DNA of 64,000 bases, from assembly GCA_023238725.1 (NCBI GenBank), contig CM041550.1, positions 6,023,044 through 6,087,043 on the forward strand, read 5' to 3'. A program made the translations under genes and the position numbers. The notes under the pieces were generated by a model. That model was not told where the DNA came from, searched no databases, and saw only the letters and a program-made list of their open reading frames with translations. Positions 35,090 through 49,400 of the stretch are shown piece after piece (the stretch's first letter is position 1; each line of letters begins with the position of its first letter). The stretch is from Scortum barcoo. Taxonomy: Eukaryota > Chordata > Actinopteri > Centrarchiformes > Terapontidae.

Positions 35090-35556
35090 ATCTAATCTCC
35101 AATAATTCATAAAAAATAATATTTTATCAAACTTTTGGAAACTAGTACATTTACTCGGGCACTGTAATCAGATACAACTTTGTGGTACTTGTACTTTATT
35201 TGAGTATTTCCTTTTTAAGCTGCTTAATTCTGCTGTACTACCTTTATCTGACAGCTTTAGTTACTTTGCAGATTCTGATTATTACTAGAAAATATAAATC
35301 AACCAATCTATTATTATGTATCCGAAGTCATTAAAAGTGATGAACACATTAATGCATCAATTTTTATAATCCAGTAACTCTGAAATGGGCCATTCTGCAC
35401 AATGAGTACTTTTACTTTTGGTCTTTAAGTACTTTTACTCAAGTAAGCTTTTAAATACAGAAATGAGACTTTTATCATAGTATTTCTACACTGTAGTATT
35501 TCTACTTTTACTTGAGTTATCTGATCTGGAGTATTTCTTCCATCACTGCCAGAGGA
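35090..35556 (+). repeat. Fish interspersed repeat relic ('acttttacttaagta' family)
   Basis: Phrases such as 'tatctgacagctttagttactttgcag', 'gatgaacacattaatgcatca', 'gggccattctgcacaatgag' and 'tacttttactcaagtaa' follow a repeat frequent in fish genomes. A second relic of the family ends the window (63,694-64,000). Confidence 0.65.
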
Positions 35557-36170
35557 ACAGAAGACATTATCATACATTTCTAATGATGAGTAAACTAATA
35601 TTTCTGTTGTGGAGTGTCCCTTTAAGACTTTATATATCAAATCAGTTGATAAAAGTGAAATGAGGTGAAATGTGTTAAAAAGCCTCTTCAGGGTTTTTAT
35701 GACCTCATCAGCCACAGAGTTTGTGTTTTTCTCCGTCTTCAGTTGCAGTCGCGCACACAGCTGAACTAAACTGGTCGACAAAACAATGTCACCTCAAAGG
35801 TCCCTTTCAGTCATGTCTCATGTTTTCAGTCATGTCTCATGATCATCAGCAGGTTTTGAGGTTGCCCATCTGTCATCAGATTTCCATGAGAAGGACTTTG
35901 CATCGTGTTGATTTAAAGTTAATTCTGGTCTAATCTGATCATATCACACGATCTACGACTAGGAAACTCCACCTGCAGAGGAAGATCAAGAACAAAAGCT
36001 CCAGAACAGCCACTGAATGGATTCAGCAGTAGGTATCTGTAAATGTGCGAGGACGAGGGCCAGATTTGGACCCATGATGTTGTTTTCGTTTCCAACATCA
36101 CAGTGGATATGACGTTCTTTAAAGACTGATATATTAAATTGATGATCATATTTATCAGAAGCACCAGCTG

Positions 36171-36404
36171 TTACATCTTTGAGTCATCTGGACCGTGCAA
36201 AGTTTCGTCACAAATTCTGGACCGGAGCGACGTCTGGACTCTTGAGCTCAGTGACTTTGTTTGTTTGAAGCCACTCCTCTGTCGCTTGGTCTCTTTGTTC
36301 AGCGTTTCCCCTGCAGACAGCAGAAGGATTTCTCTGTTTTCTGACTGATTTTGACTCTCGACCTTCACAAAGGCCTGTTGCAGAGCAGCATCCCCTGCAG
36401 CCAC
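36171..36404 (-). other. Orphan exon-like open frame
   Basis: An acceptor-like CTCCCTCCAG precedes a 77-codon frame starting VAAGDAALQQAFVKVESQNQ and ending DDSKM with a stop at 36,171-36,173. Composition is protein-like but I recognise no family. It is 4 kb downstream of the mphosph8 stop on the same strand and begins in phase 0 with Val, so it could be an alternative terminal exon of mphosph8, a remnant, or chance. Confidence 0.25.
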
Positions 36405-37366
36405 CTGGAGGGAGAAGTGTTTGTGGATTAGTTTACCTGTGATGGCTAAAAACACACAACTGATCCTTCTTCCACTTTGTTCAATCCCTCACAAGCCCTC
36501 TGGTAGATTTAAGCTGCCATAAAGCTTTAATTACCGGTTAAACATCAGTCTGTTGGTGAACTCTCCAAGCGGCTTTCTCACAGAGTGTTTGAAGAAGAAC
36601 TTCTCAAGACAGGTTTATTTTTATGCTGTATTATTCTGATTTCTTTAAAGAGGGACTGTTTCTGAGGGAAACAGTCATCTCAATGCACAACATCAGATAA
36701 CATCTGAAGACAGCTGGCTGCAATAGTGATAATTTAGGTGCATCATATTAAAGGGAATAAACAATCAATTATCAAATGATTTATGCTTTATATCTGTACT
36801 TAGTTTAGGCAAATTTCAGAGGTTTTTTTTATTTAGTATTTTTTCTGTTGATTATTGGTCAGATGGGGTAGCTTTTTTTCGTGGTGCTGTATCTCAGTAC
36901 TTACCTGTGTTCAGCTTCTTTTACCTTCACCTGTGTGTATAAGGAGCTCTTATTACCTACACGTGGCTAAACATACAGTAGATACAAGTATCTGACATTT
37001 TGATTATTTAAACTAAATATACATTTCACGGTTTCTACCTTAATATCCAGCAAACACAGATAAGTAAGTGTATTAAAATAAATGAAGAAGGCCAGGGGTT
37101 ATGTGTGTAATTAATTAAATGTTCTTGTGATGTCCAAAGTTTTTATAGTCAGAGAAAAATAATTAGGCCGTTAAAGTTGTTTTGACAGTTTTTTGTGAGT
37201 TTACAGAAAGTTTACCTGAGATCAAGACGAGAACAGGAAACAGCTTTCTGTAAAGTAGTGCCCAAACATCTTTAGCACAACCTCAACTTTCAGTCTGAAA
37301 AATCTCCCATGATGATGATGGATGAACACAAGCAGAGAAACCGTGTTGGAAATATATGTACATTTC

Positions 37367-40300
37367 TTTATTCAGGACAGAGACGTGGACTCGGTGTGAG
37401 CAGTGACTGGCTGCAGCAGCGTCAACACAAACAACACTGAGATCACGCTTCCTCACACACACACACAGCACATCTAACCTGCAGGAACAATCAGAGCCAA
37501 ATTTATCCGTCAAAATAAAAGGCGAGTGCGGGAGGTTTCTCAAGGCTGTGACGGAGGAACTGTAGTAACTTCAGGAGCAATGAGGGATTGGCAAAGTAGT
37601 CAGAGAACACTTAAAACCATCAGCAAGCTCAGACAAATAAACCGCTGCTTCTTATAAAACCACACAGCCCTTAAAGGACCATTTTATCTCAACAAATCCT
37701 ACAAACAGTTTATTGAAACCAGTTTTAAATGCATGCTTGATTTTTCCTTCCTTTCAGGTAGACTTCTGATTAATATCCACGCATTGTGAAAATCAATTAA
37801 CAGGCTCTAAAACTTAATGTGTGTAAACCCTCTCAGTGAATATTAATTAAGAAATTACTTACTGTTAAAGCACCATTATTGAGGAGATTAAAGTCCAGAT
37901 GAATTTGGATGAAAAAGGACTGTACTGTCATAACTAAGAAACAGATGTGATGTTCACTGTGATGATTCACACATCTCAGGCAAGTTTCGAGAGTCTACGG
38001 TTGATTTTCTTCCCATTTGGCAATAAATGTAGTAAATAAAGTAAATAAAAGCTATAAAACAACAAAATGGTTAGTTGTAATAGTAAAGTATGTCATGACA
38101 TGGGCAAAACATGCAAAAAAAAAAAAAAATCACTGTTAAGGTCTGATCTTTAGTCATCTTTGGTTTTTCAGGTGATCTGTGGATCAGAGAGGCCAAAGGC
38201 TGGACATTCAAGTTTCATACGTTCGATGTTTAAAGTCCAACACTGGTTCTGATCACAAACCCAGTAATCTTTTCACTACAGAGCCACACAGGTCTCCTTC
38301 ACCAAAAACAACAACCACCTTTACCACACAGATTCGTTGCTCTGTAACGAGACATGTATGATAGAAAAATAAAAACCAAAGACTTAATATGATACAATAA
38401 AACTTAGTGCATGTCTCCACTGAGTCAAATAAAATAAGTATATGTGTTAAGTAAGGAATAAATGCAAACTGAAGTCAGTTTGATTGAAAGCGTTGCGTAA
38501 AAGCGTAAGTCAAAGAGTTTTGACTTAAAGTAAACCAGAGGTGAGCGGCTGTACGGTCACATGACTGAGAAGAAAATGCCAGACAGCGACAGAAAAACAT
38601 GATGTGGTAAGAAAAAGACCAAAGGTTTCTTAAAGAGAGGAGTCGTTGGGAGAAAAAGCTGAATTAGATGATTTTCACTGAATACAGGCGTCCATACTGT
38701 CACTGCTCGCTACAACCTCGGTACTTTTATTAAAACTTTTATAAAAAAAAAAAAAAAAAAACAAAAAAACCTTCCCCCCAGAAAATAAACTACAGAAATC
38801 TCCAGATTAAAAGCAACAACTGGAAGCAGATTAACTCGTCAGCCATTTCAACAGTAAAAATAGTATATCCCACCTTCCCTTATATAACTTTGACAGGACC
38901 AAGAAGGAAAAACATCAATTTAGAAACATTTCTCGAGTGTTAATCAAATTGCTGCCCTGAGCTGAGTTCACAGGCAGCGTTCTCACAACATCTGGGTTTG
39001 GCATTTACATCTTTCTGTAGATCATTTAATATCAAGCACTTTTCAAACCTGGACCAAAAAGATTGTCTGAGGTTTAGATTGGCAGTCCTGCATCGACAGG
39101 TTCGGCACGGAGTCGGTACCAAAACATCTGAACTCTGCAGCGATCAGTAGGTGAGACGCAGATGCTCTTTTTCATTTAAAAACCTCTGAAATTTACTAGC
39201 AGGGCGACCGATCTAAGGTCACACATTTTAGCCCTTAAAACGAACATTTTCACTGTACACACTAAAGAACTTAATCCACTCCTACAGCGGCAAAAAAAAA
39301 CAAAACAAAAAAAACACTTATCAGTCATCAGATGACACTTTAGAACCGTATATTTGTATGTATATATTTATATATAGTATGTGAATATGTACAAACCAGA
39401 AAATATAAACAGTAACTTTGTGCATGGAAGGCAAAAGGAACTTTTCTTCATTCATTAAAAACGCTCAACGTCTGACTTTGCAATCACCTCATTCTGGTGT
39501 ATTAACCTGTGGGACCGTGCTGTAAACAAGACGGTGAAGTTAAAGATGTTTGTGTTTGCAGCACGGGAGGGTCGAGTCAGAGATTTAACTTTCTCTTTTC
39601 TAAAGTGGTTTATAAAAGAAACTAACATGTTGACAAAAAGATGTTATCAATCCACGACAGCAAGAAAACGTGCCGATTTAAATCTCATTTTGAATGTAGA
39701 AAAGTGCACAAAAAACTATTTTGTTGTCAATGATGCAGTGCCGGATGTGACATCCAACACGCGGGACATCTTCAGGAAAGAGTTCTGACTGACTTTTCCA
39801 CCGTGATGAGAATAAAATAAGCTGGGGCCATGCTGACACACAGGTTAATACACTGAGTCCATCATGAAGTAAACTGTCACCCAACAACATGAGAGGTAAA
39901 AGCATTAAGTTGGTCCATGAAAAATGTTTAGAAAAAAAAAAAACAAAAAATAAACAGCAATGCAAAATCCCCTCATGTTCCTCAAATTCACCCAAAAAAC
40001 TTCAATCTACACACACTTACACACGAGCTAATTTTACAAACGGCACACGCATCTATCATGTCCACAGGAGGAGGAGCTCGGAGAAAGGCACGACCCAGGA
40101 GGGCTTCAGCAAATGGACGGGCTGCTCAAGGCTTCGTCGAGGTTTTTAAATCGAGAGATCCTCCGATTTGTAGCTGCATGTGTCGGCCAACGCAGAGCGA
40201 GTAGATTCATCGACGAGCTTCGTTCAGTCTGTGAGAATCTGCAGTGACGTCAGGAGGAGGCCAGCCTTTTTCATTTCACTTCACGGTGACGAGGAGCCGA

Positions 40301-40430
40301 CAAACTCTTCCTCTCGTAGAAGACAATGAGCTTGGCAGAGCATTTCAGTGTATGTGTGGTGGTGTGTGTGTTTATTTGTGTGTGTTTTGCTGTGTTGGCC
40401 CGGCTTGGTGCGACCTCTGACGTGATCAGA
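37367..40430 (-). other. mphosph8: Candidate mphosph8 3' untranslated region
   Basis: Follows the stop codon at 40,431-40,433. A minus-strand AATAAA (TTTATT as printed, 37,367-37,372) would end a UTR of about 3 kb. A/T-rich homopolymers, no exon seen. Nearer signals are possible. Confidence 0.4.
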
Positions 40431-40472
40431 TCATTGCAGCTGGACCCTGTACGCACTGATGAGGAGCTTGAC
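40431..40472 (-). CDS. mphosph8: mphosph8 last coding exon
   Basis: Acceptor AG 40,473-40,474; encodes VKLLISAYRVQLQ and stop. Human ends VKLLIGAYRVQLQ. Only 14 codons, found by its match and by phase 0 continuity. Confidence 0.95.
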   Translation of the reverse strand, partial: VKLLISAYRVQLQ

Positions 40473-43400
40473 CTGAGCGAGGAAGAACATCAGAGAGGAA
40501 AAGACACAGTAAGCACACCGTTTCAAAATGACAAGAATATCTGGAATGTTTAAAGGGTGATTTTTTACATTTCTGCTTGGAATAAACATTAAAAAAGTTG
40601 TAGAGCTGTGGAGTGAGGCTGCTTATATTCTGTATTTTTCTTACTGTCAATGAATCCCCTAAAAAAAATACAAATTAATCCAAATAACACACATTATCTG
40701 TGTATCCAATGCTGGTATATCGTATTTCTGTGAGTGACATTACCATAAACACACACACGGTTTATTTTGAGTCAATCCCACATACACCGTCCTGCTGCTG
40801 GAAATACTAGATGTGTAATCCACGACTGAAAATAGTCCCCAACAAATGCACTTCACTCCTGTTTAACGTCTGCTAACAACTACTGCGCCCAGATGTGTGA
40901 GAACACTTCTTAAAAAAAAAAAAAAAACATGCCTTAAGTGTGTTTGTAACCTGTTTTTCAGGATTTACGTGCCTCAGACAGACAGTTAGAAAACAGAGTG
41001 ACAGACTCATAAATTATTGGTTTTCCTCTCTTTGACAAAAAAACAACAGCAAAAAAACAAACTTATAGAACAATGCAGGCCTCATCCTTTAACATCAAGT
41101 CACCATAACTGAACAGGAGAAAGATAAAATTACAGTAAAACCTCATTTTGTCTGATATATTGGCTATAATTAGATTTCAAGCCCAGAATAAAACCACTGA
41201 TTTTGTTCATCTCGACATTTTGAGTGCGTCAGCTGCTTTTTACTGTTGAGCTTGGAGGGCACAGACGTTACTTTGACAGCGTGTTATTTGTGGTAGCTCG
41301 CTCAAGCTAACCTTGGACTTATGCGTTTTAGCCAAAAACTGGAGAGATGTTTTATGAGTTAGAAACCCTCCATGCTTGAATAAAATAAAAAAAAAAACAA
41401 CAAAAAAACAACAAAAAAAAAACGCACGGTGTTGTGTTGGTGTTTGCAGTACAGGTAAGAAGATGAAATACAATCCAGAACGTCGTCTTTAAGTAATCCA
41501 CCCTTTATAATGCTATGAAACAGGATTTTATAGCTCTGTAAAGTTATCACAGCAATTATAATTTGTCCTCCCTGCAGAGAGCTACGCTGAAGTCGCGTTT
41601 TAAAGTATTCTACCAGGAAATGATCACATTTCTCGGTATCATTGGACGACACAGCATTGTGTTGAAACGTGTGCAAACGCTGCAGTCTCACTGAAATGAA
41701 TGAGGAAGCTGTATTTAGTTTGTTTTAACAGGGCCTTTGTGAAGCACGACAGCTGTGGTTAGTTTTTGTTCATGTCAGTCACATTTCACTAAGTTTTAAT
41801 AGATGGAAAAAAACTATGACAACACCCATAAAAGAAATCAAAAAGTTGAAGCCACTGTCCATCTTTGTACTCACTATGATCCACTTTTATTACATAACAC
41901 TCAGATTTTCACTTAAGTTGGATACACACAGTTTCCTCTGGTTCAAGGGTGCATCAAAAACTCCAAACCTGCAGACTCAGGGATCATTTATTCTTTAAGG
42001 TCAGGTGCATATTACAACGACCAGATGTTTCAGTACATCTCACATTATCTGAGCTGCCATATTCAATCCTACATCAAAACAAGACTTGAGCCACACAGAA
42101 AGCCAAATGACCAAACAGGCTCGCTGTGCTCTCTCACACTACAAAAGCAATGAGGGTACTTTCCAGCCTGCTGGAAAATGATCTGGACCTCCCAAACTTG
42201 GGAGATCAGACGTGACGTGCTGACCTTCTCACACCGTGCAATCTTGAAAAGTTGTCTGATGACTGTGATACGTTTTGCGCGTATCACAGCCGAAACGGCA
42301 AAAAATAAAAATTCTCAATCCTGAAAACAATTTCTGGTCCAACTGTACGCCGGCCTGATTGGCAGAAGAGGCTTTGATGATGCGTATGTTTAAAATTGTT
42401 TGTGTATGTATGTGTGTCTCTGTACGTGCGTCACCTTGGCTGTCGGCGCCTCTGCGAGACGAATGAAGAGTCTGTTGATGCCAGGAACCGGGCTGAAGGA
42501 GTAGATGAAGTGACTATCCTGAATGTTTGAAGACAAAAAGGAATAGATTAAGAGAAATAAGCATTTCTCCACTGAATGTTAAGATCTGCTGCTCTTAAAT
42601 CTGATTTTTAATGGCATTTTACCCATTTGCACTCAGTATATTTTGCTTTTATGAGCTGTGTAAGTGAACAGCGCTGTCTGCCGTTTTTATTTTTTGTTAA
42701 GCACCAACCAGAAAGATGGGCAGCTGGAACTTGTCGTTGAGCACCACGGCGTGAACGCTGCAGGGTCCGCAGAGTCTGGCGGTGATCTCACTCAGGAAAT
42801 TAGCGTGGAAGATGAAGAGGAGGATGCCCGAGCCTGAAAAAGCAGAGAAGGAAGGAGGTATTGTGGGAGAGGAGAAGAAGAAAAGATAAAAACGGTTTTA
42901 AGGCATCCTAAAAAAAACAGACAAACTCGGAGGGATCCAAGACAACGTTACCAGCTCAACAACAGAAAAACAAACTACGTCTCTTAAATCATGTGGTCAG
43001 CTCTTAATTGAAAGTTTGTGTTTTACCCTCTGGTTGTGGCTGTGACTTGAAGCCAAACTCCATGGAGAAGTCGGGCCCCTCACAGAGCCTGTGGCAGGCC
43101 AGAGGGAAGACGGGCTCCAGCAGCACCAGGCGAGACTCAAAGTACGCTCGGATGGTGTCCTCCGCCACACTGGACAGCCTGACAAACGCAGAGAAGGGCA
43201 CAGAAAAACAGTGTGAACAACTTCATGAGCAAAAATGTGTCACCTCTGAGGAGTTATTTCAAGTATTAATGTTCAGATTTTTCAGGCAAACCTCACTATG
43301 ACATATCATCTTATAATTTGTCTCTCCTCCTGCACATAATGTCTCATAAATCCAGCTGCAGACTCCCCTCTCTTTCCTCATATTCGGTGTTGGGCGAGGC

Positions 43401-46400
43401 TGGGAGCTGAACTCACATGCTGATGTGGTCCTTGATGAGGTCGCACACCATCAGGTTGTTGCTGAGCTTGGCGAAGTACATGGCCGTGTTCTTGTGTTTG
43501 GACAGGATGTTGCAGTCGGCTCCGTACTCCAGCAGGAGGCGCACTACGTCAGTGTTCCCTCGCTTGCACGCCTGATGAAAAGGACAGGAAACATTTACCA
43601 ACACAACCTATGCACAGATCCCACCGCTGTAAATCACTGTGGATAAGAGGAGCAAGTGTACTTTAAATGTTCTGCCTTTTTATCACTGTCTCTTTGCCTT
43701 TTTTTATCCCCAGTCTGGATAGTGAAAACCTGTCATCAACCTGATTTTGAGACTCTGAGTTTAAAATATTACTGCTTTCATGTGAAGTGTGTAAGTTTCT
43801 GTTGTAGCTGGGTGGTGTGACTGAAATTAGTGTCACCCTGTGGAATTTTTTTTGTTAAGTTTACATTCTTTGTAAAACATTTGAATTTTTTTTTTCAAAA
43901 ACATTTGAATCCTGCATTGTTTACGTTGAAGAAAGCAAATGAGCGTCTTCTCTTAAATGTTGAACTACTGTTTTAACACAATACAATCACATAATCGTTT
44001 GATACAGTTCAGAGTTGTTTCATGAGACTACCAAATTATGATCAAGCCACAGTTTCCATGAAAACAGCAAGTATACTAAATCGTTTATACAGTTAATACT
44101 GTAAGATTGTTAAACAGGAGTATAAATTCACTTTGCCAGCATACAAGTGTTATTAGTTGTGTTATTAGTCTCAATTTTTTAAACTCTGACAAGCAGTCTG
44201 CATACTGATTGATATCAATTCATAGTTAAACAGAGCAAACACAGAGGCTTGTGGATAAAATGCGGCCTCACCTTCATCAGTGCCGTCTCCCCGCCGAGTG
44301 TTTGAGCGTTGACATAAGCGCCCGCCTCCAGCAGGATCGCAACAGTGGTCAAGAAATTCTGAGGGTGGAAATAAAAAGGTGAGAAAACAGACAAAAGTGG
44401 CATCTGTCTGCATTTGAGCCTGTGTGAGTAAAAGTGTGTTACTAACGCGTGTGTATTTGTGAAAACTTTCTACAGTGGAGTATAATGATGCACCACCAGC
44501 ATCAATTCAGTATTAGGGCAGTGTAACAAGCTGCAAACACAACATTCACATATTGTCACCTTCTTAAGATTTTAATGTGAATGTTTTTAGCAAAACGTGG
44601 GATATTTAAACACTGAGCAGACAAGGAGAAACATTAGCAATAATCAAATATTAAGTCCAACATTTATTCTTCTATTATTTCATATCGACCTACTTTTGAG
44701 GGAAATGTCTGATATATCTATTCTGAACGCTGTGTTACCTTTTCGGCAGCGTGCATCAGGGCCGTGGTGCCGTTCTTCTGTCGTCCATTCATCTTAACTC
44801 CTTTCTTTATCAGCAACCTGAGGATGTCGTCCTGCCCCCCCGCTGCAGCCAGCATGCTGAGGGACATACCGCTGACATCCTATGGACAGACAGACAGAGA
44901 CAAAGGGTTCAACGTCACAGATGAAGGGGGTAAAATGACCACCTTCTCTTCGCTGAGCTGCAAATGTTGTATTACAGCTGAAGAGGGGGAATCCTTTCAA
45001 CTTAAATCAAACATATCTTGTTTTCAACAGCAGACAAAATGTAAACAAGCTCACTGTTTTATACGGATCAACTCGGGCACTTTCAAAGCTGCAATATGCG
45101 TTTGTGCTGAGCTTTTAGGCATTGCGTTAGTCCTGCAATTTCAGTTGTTTAAGTTACTGCCCCGACACTTGTCACCCATTTTGCTCGGCTGTATACTCGC
45201 CCAAGGCTGAGCAAACAAGTATCTTGTCACAGCCAATTAGGACTTCCCAGATTAGGGAGTCCATCAGTAACAAGACTCAGAGTCATTATGACGTAAAGTA
45301 ATTACTCTTCCTGATTTTAAGACCTCAGAGTTTACGGTGTATTTGAGGAAGACTATGTTTAGTTCAGCCACCTCCAGAAGATTTATGGATTCTGTAAAAA
45401 ATACCTGTCTGTATCTGAATATATATAATATGATACAAACAGATGTTTTGTTCAGGTGTTTTTAAACAGTTTGGGCGAGTGATTTAGCAGAATTTTGCCA
45501 CATTCATCAACTTTCTCATATTGGGGTATATAGGGTAAAATAACAACTGTGCACAAAAAAACATAAGTTTTGAGCAGGTTTGTGGTTGATATAATTGCTA
45601 TTCAAAATCACAATAATTCTGAATTTCATTTTTTCCCTTCCACCAGTTATCTAAAGCTGCTAATCCTTTGCAGGGGCCAGTCTTAACTGACGCTGCACGA
45701 GAGGCCTGGTACACCCTGGACATGTCATCGGGTTATACAGTATTTGTTTGAAGGAATAAAACAGGGGAAAAGTTTTAAAATAAGAAAAGGAACAATTTAC
45801 AAAGATTTAGTCAGTTTGTTGATTGGCACACCACTTCAGTCACCGAATGAAAATGTCAATGCTATTTGATGGATTGCAGTAAAACTTGCTACCGATATTA
45901 AAAGGTGCCTTGAGGATCTATTCTGGTGATTTTGGTGACCACCTGACTTTTGTAGAAGCACCACAAGCAGATCAAAACTTTAATTTATCAGGTTTCTTTT
46001 GACAAATTTCCTGGATAACTGATTACATTCCCTTCAGCCTCGCCTGTGCTTTGAGTTTACATGGTTGCACAATGCCTTTTCATTACAGCACAATCTTTCA
46101 AATTTTAAGCCAAGAAGCATTTTATTGTACAAGCAGAAGGTACAAGTTCCTTACAATACTTTATAAGAAGCATTAACTGAAGGCAACATGATTACAACAG
46201 GATGAAGAGTAACACGCACTGTGTGCTTATACAATAGCAATGAAAGAAAGCTATCTACTATATAAGAAAAAATAATGTTGCTTTGCAACACCAAACAGCA
46301 ATGGTAGTGTCTGAAAGATCATTTATCATTTGTAGACCTTAAACAGATGTATTTTTCAAACAACTGTATCGGGGGCGTAACCGCAACTACTGTATATACT

Positions 46401-49400
46401 GTAACACAGATATACCCAATTCACAAAGAAGCAATGAAAAACCTGCCCTTGGTGTGAATGGTTTCTCTACACAGGTTCACTACAGCCGCTACTGAGGATA
46501 ACACAAAATAAACTTAGTGTAGTGCTATCAGGAAATCATGACAATAACTTCCACTCCTTTTGATCACAAAGGGAAACTGTGAAAATTACTGTAGAGTGAA
46601 TGTTGCTGAAGGTATCCTAATGAAGAGTTGACTGACTTGAACAAAATAACAGATGACCCACAGCCCTTGTTGAATATTAGTGTTAAGTAAACACTGCAGC
46701 GCACAATTTCTGAAACTAAGCAGGAGTCTTGGTAAGTTAAATATTATGATTTAAACCTTTAACAAGGTTTGTATGTGACAGAAACTAACCATAAGTTTTC
46801 CCTTTTTTTAATACTACAAAACTACCTTTCATTTGAAGGTGATAGTACTGTGGACAATCTGAATTTAGTTTAAGTGATATCCAAAGGGAGGGAAACTTTC
46901 ATCCACTGTCTAATGTCTGGTACACTCAATACTTTACTTGTCTATGCATATTCCTTTATATTCGAAATGTAAAAGGGACATCATTTTTTAATTAACTTAA
47001 AAAAAAAAGAACCCCCTAGTTTTTCGTATCGTATTTACTAGGCTGTTTTTAGATTCAATCGCTGTAATTAGGAAGAAAATGTGATAAAGCAAATAATAAA
47101 CACAATAAGGCAATCTGATCTTGGCAAGTGGATATAACTGTCAGAAACATCCAAGTAATAAAAGCTTTAAACGAAGTAATAAAAATGACAATGCAGTGTA
47201 CATTACCTCAAATTGGAGTACATAAAATATGATTAAGTACTAAAATGTTCTACACAGTTGCTGTATAGTCATACAAAAATACAACCAAACCTCGTTAACA
47301 CACATGAAAGAAACAAAACAAAATATAAATGAACTAATGAACATAATGAATATTTATCAATGTGGTTCTCAACAACAACAAAATTTTTTTAATACTTAAG
47401 TGAGAGGTATACACACAGAGCTCCTAATTCTCTAACATCAGCAAGGAAGGTATGCCATTACTGCTGCAGGCTATCAGGGGCCATCTACAATATAGGCTAC
47501 TGGCTAAAGCAGGACTATAGTACACTTGGGCCAGGCATTTGGGAATTATGTAAAGCAAGTCAATGCACATCTATCATGGTCGAAGGATTGGCTGCAAAGA
47601 TTTGCTGGTAGGTTTTCTATTTCCTTTTTTGATCATTAAAAGTCATAAAAATGCTACTGAAAACAGTACAGGCAGGAAGATAGATGTTGAAGTACGTTTT
47701 TAAGTAAAGAAGAGTAAAAATCCCTCCAGGGAAATGTATAGTCACTGAGGCTACCTTTGCTCAGTGCAGGGTGGGAAATGCCCTGGTCAATCATGGCGGC
47801 TGGGGCATCCCAAACAGTTCAGCCACGGCTTTCACCATTTTCACAAATATTGTGTTTTTGAAATTGTGAAAGCTTGTTTGGGTGCCAGTCGCTGCCTGCC
47901 ATTGCAAATTCTGTCAAAATGAGGTTCACATTTACTAAATGATCACATCTAAAATTAGAACACTTTCTAGAGATAACCTGTGATGATCTGACAAATTTAC
48001 AGTGTTACATATTTGATTGTTACATACGTATATGCAATCTAACCATATTAACCATAAACATTAACATCTGCTTTATTTGAGCCAAAGCTACAGTACAAAC
48101 GTCCTCAGTTCCACCTATTTAGTGTAAATTCATGCAACAGTACACCAATAGCTCGGTCTGGCGGACTTGATTTTGAATACTAAGGAACTTTTTAAAAAGT
48201 GTGACTAAAAGAATGGCAGGGCAGTCTGTAATTGTTGTCAAGATCTGCGTGGCTACTAAGACCAAGGTTCACTGACAGTACATTTTACAATTCATGTCTG
48301 CTGAATTTTTTTTAGCCCCGTATAGTTTGAGGTTAGAGACACAGCCCTCACACACACCTCTAAAATCTCACTTATTAATACAAATATTTACAGGGACAGA
48401 TAAACAGGACCATCCCACTCCATGTTTGGATTATGAGTCTCTGGTTCCTGTCCTCCACTTTGTTTGGAGGCCACCACGTGCCCTCTTCTTTTAAGCGACT
48501 GGATTGAGTTATGTACAAAGTATTTCACTTCCCTCCATGTTCTGCTGTTTAAGGCAGGTTCCGCAGCTAAACATGCATCACAATCTTTTTTGCCTGGCAC
48601 TTTGACCAGTTTACAGAAGTCTCCAAGCTGACGCCTCACAGCAGCCTGTTCCTCCTCACTCCACAACCTCTTGTTTCTCTTTTGAGGCTTGACAGTCGGA
48701 GTGCCTTGTTTTCCTGCAGAGGACATACTTTCCTGTACAACTGAGGTTCTGTCGGGAACACTGGGTCTATGAATTGTTGGAACAACCTGTGCAGTTGTGG
48801 GGCCCCTGGGTGGAGGGCTTGTGGGGTATGCTGGTGGACCTGAATGGTTCAGAGGTGTGAATGAAGAAACAATAGGCCTACATCTGTCATTTATTGTTGA
48901 GAATGCAGGGTCCATTGGTGAACTTGGAGCATTCAATGAAGTGAACGTAGGAACCATTGAAGTGCTTGGAGCATTAAGGGCGCTAAAACTGGGAATCATT
49001 GGTGAACTCGTAGTGTCTTGTGGTGTATACACAGACGACGGTGCCATGCTTGTGGCATTTTGTGTATAGGAAGCAGACATTGGCATGATTATGTTGTTCT
49101 CTGATGTGTATGCAGGAGACATTAGTGCATTTGTAGTGTTGTGTGGAGTAAATGTAGGAACCACCTGTGTATCGGTAGCATTTAGCGGTGTGAAAGTAGA
49201 AATCAATGGTTGATTTGTATGGACCATATTTGCACTCGTAGAACATAAAGATGCATAACTTGAAGTCATCTCTTGAGGGAACGGTGTTGATTCTCTCAAG
49301 TTCGTTGGTGATCCCATTGCCATGCAACAATCTGAACTTTCTCTCAGGTGATCTGGATGCACTGTTGTCATATTACAGACAACGTTTGTGTCTTCTAAGT

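Larger units (their letters stand above)
32881..37366. other. Intergenic sequence between mphosph8 and zmym2
   Basis: No pspc1 or zmym5 coding sequence is visible. The span holds an NRF1-type palindrome (33,856-33,866), a repeat relic (35,090-35,556), a two-copy 18-base tandem (35,806-35,841) and one orphan exon-like frame (36,171-36,404). Confidence 0.6.
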
